A stretch of 9,851 nt of DNA from Coriobacteriales bacterium (GTDB lineage Bacteria > Actinomycetota > Coriobacteriia > Coriobacteriales > QAMH01), in NCBI GenBank assembly GCA_024408695.1, contig JAKSUU010000026.1:1-9851 (forward strand), written 5' to 3'. Position 1 is the first letter of the stretch, and each line of letters begins with the position of its first letter. Under the pieces are notes generated by a model. It was not told the origin of the DNA. It saw only the letters and a program-made list of their open reading frames with translations, and ran no database searches. Positions 6,235 to 9,851 of the stretch are shown here, piece after piece. The position numbers and the translations under genes are program-made.

Positions 6235-7152
6235 TTAATTATCAGTTGCCTGTTCTTTATCTTCTTTTGATGGTAGGGCAATTATAATCATCATTGTAAG
6301 TATAAAAACGGCGCCAATACCATCCCACAAAGTAAGGCTTTTTCCAATTAAGAAAAAGGAAAAAGCTATGGCACTAACTGGCTCTAAAAGACCTATTAAG
6401 CTGGCTTTTACAGGTCCAATTTTCTTGACTCCATTCATATAAAACAAATAAGCACAAAATGTCCCAAATACTATTACGCTTGCAAGCATAAATAAAGATT
6501 GTGGTGTTATGTTCATTTGTATGTCCCATGGCCTTCCAAATGGAATTATTAATACAGCGGCTAAAAGCATGGACATTCCATTCACAGCAGGAGAGCCATA
6601 TTTTTTAAGTAACGGAGCAGGGGCAACGTTGTTTCCGGCTAATGCTATTGCCGAAAGCATTCCCCACATAAAACCTATAGGGCTTATTCCTAAAGAGCCA
6701 ATGTTTCCCTGGCTGGCTATAGAAAATACCCCTAAAAAAGTAAGAATTAGAGCAATTATTTCTTGAACAGTGGGTTTGCGTTTATGAAAAATGCAATTAA
6801 TTACAACTATAATTACAAGCCCCGCTTCCATTAATAATAGTGCGCTACCGGCTCCAAGTTCTGCAATACAAGACATATAAGAAATTTGCATGAGAATGAT
6901 TCCAATAATGGCATTAATTAAAACTAGTGCAATTTCTTTTTTGCTTTTAATGACTTTTTTTAAAAAATGGCGATCTTTTGCAAGAGCTATGACCATAAAA
7001 ATCGAGCCACAAATTATCATTCTAAACGAGGCCAACCATATAACATTGGCGTTAGCAGTGTTTGTCAAATAGCTTACAGCAGTTGCAGAAAATCCCCAAC
7101 ATACAGCACCTATGACCGTGTAAAGAATTCCTATAGTTAAATTTTTATTCAT
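6235..7152 (-). CDS. EamA/DMT-superfamily transporter
   Basis: This 305-residue membrane protein belongs to the drug/metabolite transporter superfamily and has the usual two tandem EamA repeats of five helices each (about 8-140 and 155-293). Repeat one opens with GAVCWGFSATAVSYL. Repeat two opens with GFMWGMLSAIALAGNN and ends with the typical LLEPVSAIAFSFFLIG, then LWDGIGAVFIL. Ten helices and about 300 residues are normal for the family, so the gene looks complete. Members carry amino acids, nucleosides or other metabolites, mostly outward; the substrate cannot be assigned here. It is read opposite to all other genes in the window, convergent with the five-ribbon gene and divergent from the rRNA methyltransferase gene. 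ATG 7152 fits the family's N-terminus, but no clear ribosome binding site precedes it. Confidence 0.9.
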   Translation of the reverse strand: MNKNLTIGILYTVIGAVCWGFSATAVSYLTNTANANVIWLASFRMIICGSIFMVIALAKDRHFLKKVIKSKKEIALVLINAIIGIILMQISYMSCIAELGAGSALLLMEAGLVIIVVINCIFHKRKPTVQEIIALILTFLGVFSIASQGNIGSLGISPIGFMWGMLSAIALAGNNVAPAPLLKKYGSPAVNGMSMLLAAVLIIPFGRPWDIQMNITPQSLFMLASVIVFGTFCAYLFYMNGVKKIGPVKASLIGLLEPVSAIAFSFFLIGKSLTLWDGIGAVFILTMMIIIALPSKEDKEQATDN

Positions 7153-7198
7153 TGAAATAATTTATAGTTACTTAAGTTAGTTTAATTATTGTAAAATA
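7153..7198. promoter_or_regulatory. Short AT-rich divergent intergenic region, presumed to hold promoters for both flanking genes
   Basis: Only 46 bases separate the EamA-type transporter gene and the rRNA methyltransferase gene, so the upstream signals of both must lie here or in the coding ends. A TAAAAT -10-like hexamer is seen at 7192-7197 on the plus strand, directly before ATG 7199. TATAAA appears on the minus strand about 11 bases before ATG 7152. No convincing -35 box and no ribosome binding site on either side was found. The calls are weak because almost any hexamer here is AT-only. Confidence 0.3.
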
Positions 7199-8062
7199 AT
7201 GTTAAATTATTATTTAAAAAAAATAATGGGTTCTTCAAAAAGCAAAAATAAATATTACAAACAAAAACGCAAAAATAATCATTTTGATACAAATATCTCT
7301 AAGAATAACATCGGTCCTCAAGTATCAAACGGTATCATTATCGAAGGAAAACACGCACTTGTTGAAGCTTTAAAATCTGATGCTAATATACAAATCATAT
7401 ATGCCTCAGATAATTTTTTGCGCAACAATTCAATAATTTTTGAAGAAATTTTGCAAAAGAAAATTAAAGTTGAAAACGCAAGCATCGAATATTTGCATGA
7501 ACTTGCCGACAATAAATCTCATCAAGGCGTTATCGCCAAACTATCAAATTATCAATATCATACTTTAGAAAGCATAATTGAAAAGGCTTCAAGTAAACAA
7601 AATTCCCTTATTTTAGCTCTTGATCACATTACCGATAGTGGCAATTTTGGGGCTATTTGTCGAAGTGCAGAGGTTGCTGGTGCTACTTGCGTTATTATCG
7701 AAAACGATAGAAGCGTTGGTGTTACTAGTGTAACTTACAAAACTTCTGCCGGAGCATTATTTTATTTGCCTATTGTTCGTGTCGTTAATTTGTCGAGGGC
7801 ACTTAATGAACTAAAACAAAATAATTATTTTGTATATGGAGCTTCAGAAAAAGCAAAGCTTAAAATTTGGGATGCAAATTTTGCAAATCGTTCAGTTATT
7901 GTCTTGGGAAATGAAGAAAAGGGTTTAACAAGTTTAACAGAAAAAAGTTGTGATGAACTTGTTACCATTCCTCAAAAAGGTTCAATTGAATCTTTGAATG
8001 TATCTAATGCCGCATCAATTTTATGTTTTGAATTTTTAAGACAAACTAGTTTGGGTTTATAA
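7199..8062 (+). CDS. rlmB: RlmB/TrmH-family 23S rRNA (guanosine-2'-O-)-methyltransferase
   Basis: This 287-residue SpoU-type methyltransferase probably transfers a methyl group from S-adenosylmethionine to a ribose 2'-OH of 23S rRNA (G2251 in E. coli numbering for RlmB). The N-terminal substrate-binding domain begins at GIIIEGKHALVEAL (45-58). The three SPOUT knot motifs are present: GNFGAICRSAE (148-158, with Asn149 and Arg155), VLGNEEKGL (235-243, Glu239) and IPQKGSIESLNVS (257-269, Ser265, Asn267). A Lys/Asn-rich basic stretch of about 44 residues precedes the first domain; typical RlmB proteins start close to the GxxxV.EAL motif. Such extensions occur in some Gram-positive members. ATG 7199 and ATG 7226 are both possible starts and neither has a ribosome binding site. 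A paralogue with another rRNA or tRNA target cannot be excluded. Confidence 0.85.
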   Translation: MLNYYLKKIMGSSKSKNKYYKQKRKNNHFDTNISKNNIGPQVSNGIIIEGKHALVEALKSDANIQIIYASDNFLRNNSIIFEEILQKKIKVENASIEYLHELADNKSHQGVIAKLSNYQYHTLESIIEKASSKQNSLILALDHITDSGNFGAICRSAEVAGATCVIIENDRSVGVTSVTYKTSAGALFYLPIVRVVNLSRALNELKQNNYFVYGASEKAKLKIWDANFANRSVIVLGNEEKGLTSLTEKSCDELVTIPQKGSIESLNVSNAASILCFEFLRQTSLGL

Positions 8063-8070
8063 TATTTTTG

Positions 8071-8105
8071 TATAATTATTTTTAAATTAATATTTTAGGG
8101 GAAGG
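8071..8105 (+). promoter_or_regulatory. Candidate -10 box and strong ribosome binding site of the anchored-protein gene
   Basis: TATAAT at 8071-8076 is a perfect -10 hexamer, although no good -35 is seen at the right distance. A second TATAAT (8058-8063) overlaps the methyltransferase stop codon. AGGGGAAGG at 8097-8105 is a strong ribosome binding site 10 bases before ATG 8116 and fixes that start. Confidence 0.4.
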
Positions 8106-8115
8106 TATTAATCAA

Positions 8116-9552
8116 ATGTCTAATGCGAAAGCAAAAAAGAGCCCATTTATAGTTTTTGGAATTATTTTTTGTGTTGTTTTATTGCTTATATCTTTAAGCT
8201 TGATAGGTTATAAAGTTTTTCTTGAATTGATTGATGGACGTGGTGTAGATGTTATTTTAAGTGCTCAAGCAGAGGATTATAGCGATAGTGATTGTACACG
8301 TTTTCCAGTTAAGATAACTGGTTCTCAAAAAAACAATAATAAACATGTTAACGAAATTCAATATTTTAATGGAAGTGGTGAAGGCGTTAATTTAAAACCT
8401 GGAGATTATAGTTTTGAATTCCCTGGAGGCCCTGTGTCACAGCGTGGTTATTGTTGGACCACAGCTTATAAAATTTCAGGTATTTCTATTCCATCAACTC
8501 TTAATCCAGTTTATGTTTATACAGATTTAAAAGATCAAACAATTAAATATGAAAAAAAAGAAATTAAAAATTTAACTGATAAAGAAATTAAAACTTTCAA
8601 AAGGGTATCAAATAAAGATAAAGAACGCGTTGTTGTTTATAGAGACATTTTAGGTCCTTCCGAAGACCAAGACGAAGATAAGCAAGGCCAGGATGAACAA
8701 CAAAAAGAGTATTTTGCTGAAATTACTATAGATTTAGATGGCTGGTGGGTTAGCGAAACAGAAAGCGATCTTTACAATTCTTATAATACATATATGTATT
8801 TTGAGGACAATATTTGCCAACAGATTTTCGGCGATTCTTCAAGAAACGATTTTAAAAAAGAAAATACATCTGTCAAATATTGTTTTGCCGACCATGTTGA
8901 TTCTATTAAAGGTTTAGAGGATTATGGACCTTGTACCATACTTTATATAGATATTCTTGGGCGTAACTATTTTATTCCAGACAATGAAGAATCTTCAATT
9001 TACGAGTTTTATTTATCACCCGATGAAGAAAATTATATGTTAAATGATGAGTCTTATTACACACGCTTTACAAGAATTTCAGATTCTGATTCTCGTTATG
9101 TTTCGTCATTAAGTGATGCAACTTATACTTATGATGATGCTTTACAGGCAATAGACGATCAAAAAGAAGTTGCAAAACAAGCAGATGCTCTTCTTTTTGA
9201 ATGCGATGATTTTTATATAGTAAATTATGGCTTAATGGGCGATGCATTAAAGTTTTATGATTATGTTGAACAAGACGATATGAAGTTTTATGAGTATGCT
9301 TTTAAAGGGCAATCAAAAAGCGACCCAGATCAAGATACTACATATCATATCGGTTATTTTGTTGTAAGCAATCAAGAAATTTCTTCTGTAATTTTGCCTG
9401 GTGACGATTTAGAAAGCGAAGTAATTAAGTTGGCGAAAACATCAAATGGAGATTCTATTTATATTACTGTGACTAATAGAGAAATAATGCAAACATACTC
9501 TTTGCAGTTAACAGGAAACGCCGATAGAGCTTGTACATTATTCCAACAATAA
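8116..9552 (+). CDS. Unrecognised single-pass membrane protein with large acidic extracytoplasmic region
   Basis: I do not recognise this 478-residue protein. A short basic cytosolic tail (KAKK, 5-8) precedes one strong hydrophobic segment (about 11-35) with no clear cleavage site or lipobox, so it is probably anchored in the membrane with the rest outside. The outer part seems to have two regions. The first (about 44-175) has a beta-rich look and segments such as NLKPGDYSFEFPGG that recall prealbumin-like or carboxypeptidase-regulatory-like folds. An acidic Gln/Asp/Glu linker follows (about 178-198), then a long region (about 200-478) very rich in Asp, Glu, Tyr and Ser, starting with DLDGWWVSE. 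At least seven cysteines lie outside (for example Cys60, in GYCWTT, near ICQQ and YCFADH), so disulphides are possible. No catalytic motif or sortase signal is visible. The gene stands alone between rlmB and the probable htpG. Confidence 0.8.
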   Translation: MSNAKAKKSPFIVFGIIFCVVLLLISLSLIGYKVFLELIDGRGVDVILSAQAEDYSDSDCTRFPVKITGSQKNNNKHVNEIQYFNGSGEGVNLKPGDYSFEFPGGPVSQRGYCWTTAYKISGISIPSTLNPVYVYTDLKDQTIKYEKKEIKNLTDKEIKTFKRVSNKDKERVVVYRDILGPSEDQDEDKQGQDEQQKEYFAEITIDLDGWWVSETESDLYNSYNTYMYFEDNICQQIFGDSSRNDFKKENTSVKYCFADHVDSIKGLEDYGPCTILYIDILGRNYFIPDNEESSIYEFYLSPDEENYMLNDESYYTRFTRISDSDSRYVSSLSDATYTYDDALQAIDDQKEVAKQADALLFECDDFYIVNYGLMGDALKFYDYVEQDDMKFYEYAFKGQSKSDPDQDTTYHIGYFVVSNQEISSVILPGDDLESEVIKLAKTSNGDSIYITVTNREIMQTYSLQLTGNADRACTLFQQ

Positions 9553-9557
9553 AATTC

Positions 9558-9577
9558 TTTAAGAAAGTTTTTTTGTT
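9558..9577 (+). terminator. Weak candidate intrinsic terminator after the anchored-protein gene
   Basis: A short hairpin CTTT-AAG-AAAG is followed directly by a run of seven T, starting a few bases after the stop codon. The stem is only four base pairs with a single G-C pair, so the T-run and position are better evidence than the stem. Confidence 0.25.
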
Positions 9578-9720
9578 TTTACATTTAGCGCTATAGGTTT
9601 TTTGCCAACATTTAATTGAATTACATTTTATTTATTTTTTTGTGTGGTCTTGCGTTTGATTTGCGAGTTCAAAATTATTCTTACAAGTTATTTACAAAAT
9701 CATTTTAATAGGTGTCGTAT

Positions 9721-9790
9721 TTGCTTTTTTGTTATTTTAAAATAAAATTATTAAGGTTAAATTAAATACTTTTCATGTTTTTGAGGAGGA
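9721..9790 (+). promoter_or_regulatory. Candidate promoter and strong ribosome binding site of the probable htpG
   Basis: TTGCTT (9721-9726) and TAAAAT (9743-9748), 16 bases apart, form a possible promoter, with a 14-base perfect AT palindrome (9732-9745) across the -10 region. GAGGAGGA (9783-9790) is a near-ideal ribosome binding site for ATG 9795. I looked for a CIRCE (HrcA) operator in the 242-base gap and found none; TTAGCGCTA at about 9587-9595 does not continue into the inverted half. Confidence 0.3.
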
Positions 9791-9794
9791 AGTA

Positions 9795-9851
9795 ATGAAA
9801 AAATTTAAGACAGAAAGTAAAAAATTATTAGAGTTAATGGCAACTTCTCAC
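9795..9851 (+). CDS. htpG: Probable Hsp90-family chaperone HtpG, N-terminal 19 codons (3' end outside window)
   Basis: Only 19 codons are in the window, starting MKKFKTESKKLLELM. This matches the start of bacterial HtpG, where the pattern F.(S/A/T)E..(K/Q)LL.LM precedes the first helix of the ATP-binding domain. HtpG is a cytosolic ATP-dependent chaperone of about 620 residues. The following residues ATSH differ from the common IxSxY, and the frame is cut before the decisive EIFLRELISNA segment. The assignment therefore rests on one short motif. The strong GAGGAGGA ribosome binding site and isolated position suit a well-expressed gene. Confidence 0.65.
   Translation, partial: MKKFKTESKKLLELMATSH

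Noticed and set aside
6198..6243. GATAATT and AATTATC inverted pair spanning the two convergent stop codons as a bidirectional terminator
   Set aside because: Seven AT-rich pairs around a loop of over 30 bases would not make a stable terminator hairpin. The 10-base gap between stops leaves termination here unexplained.
9553..9794. Hidden small RNA, tRNA or heat-shock operator in the 242-base gap before the probable htpG
   Set aside because: No cloverleaf arms, no CIRCE inverted repeat and no stable GC-containing hairpin were seen; the stretch is mostly T- and A-runs.

Overview
The window is AT-rich (roughly one third G+C by eye), uses the standard code (all complete genes end in TAA or TAG, tryptophan is TGG), and has strong purine-rich ribosome binding sites at many genes. 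Together with the Gram-positive-like GlmM, RlmB and HtpG sequences this suggests a low-GC Gram-positive bacterium. A member of the Bacillota or a low-GC Coriobacteriia relative are both possible, and the sequence alone does not decide. No tRNA, rRNA, insertion sequence, CRISPR array or phage gene was seen.

Layout. Bases 1-464 hold the C-terminal end of glmM (cell-wall amino-sugar synthesis). At 541-1953 is an 11-helix neurotransmitter:sodium symporter (NSS) transporter with its own candidate promoter. Its stop codon lies in the ribosome binding site of a gene for a protein with two zinc ribbons and a DUF4234-like membrane domain (1966-2745). Next come an ABCG-like ATPase carrying three N-terminal zinc ribbons (2812-4134), a six-helix ABC-2 type permease (4163-4978), and, behind a candidate promoter, a soluble 386-residue protein with four N-terminal zinc ribbons, a long Pro/Gln/Glu nonapeptide-repeat tether and a fifth ribbon at its C-terminus (5064-6224). 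Convergent to this is an EamA/DMT-family transporter (7152-6235, minus strand). It diverges from an RlmB/TrmH-type 23S rRNA 2'-O-methyltransferase (7199-8062). Then follow an unrecognised single-pass membrane protein with a large acidic outer domain (8116-9552) and the first 19 codons of what looks like htpG (9795 to the window end).

The most interesting region is 1966-6224. Three of four consecutive genes carry ten zinc ribbons in total, all with the same CX2C-X10-CX2C geometry, on a membrane protein, on the ATPase of an exporter-like ABC system, and on a tethered soluble partner. The first 102 residues of the ATPase and of the 386-residue protein align ribbon for ribbon, which indicates shared descent of that module. 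My inference is that these genes form one membrane-associated system in which the ribbons provide assembly or metal/redox-responsive contacts. Its substrate and role cannot be read from the sequence. The flanking genes glmM, rlmB and htpG are ordinary housekeeping genes.
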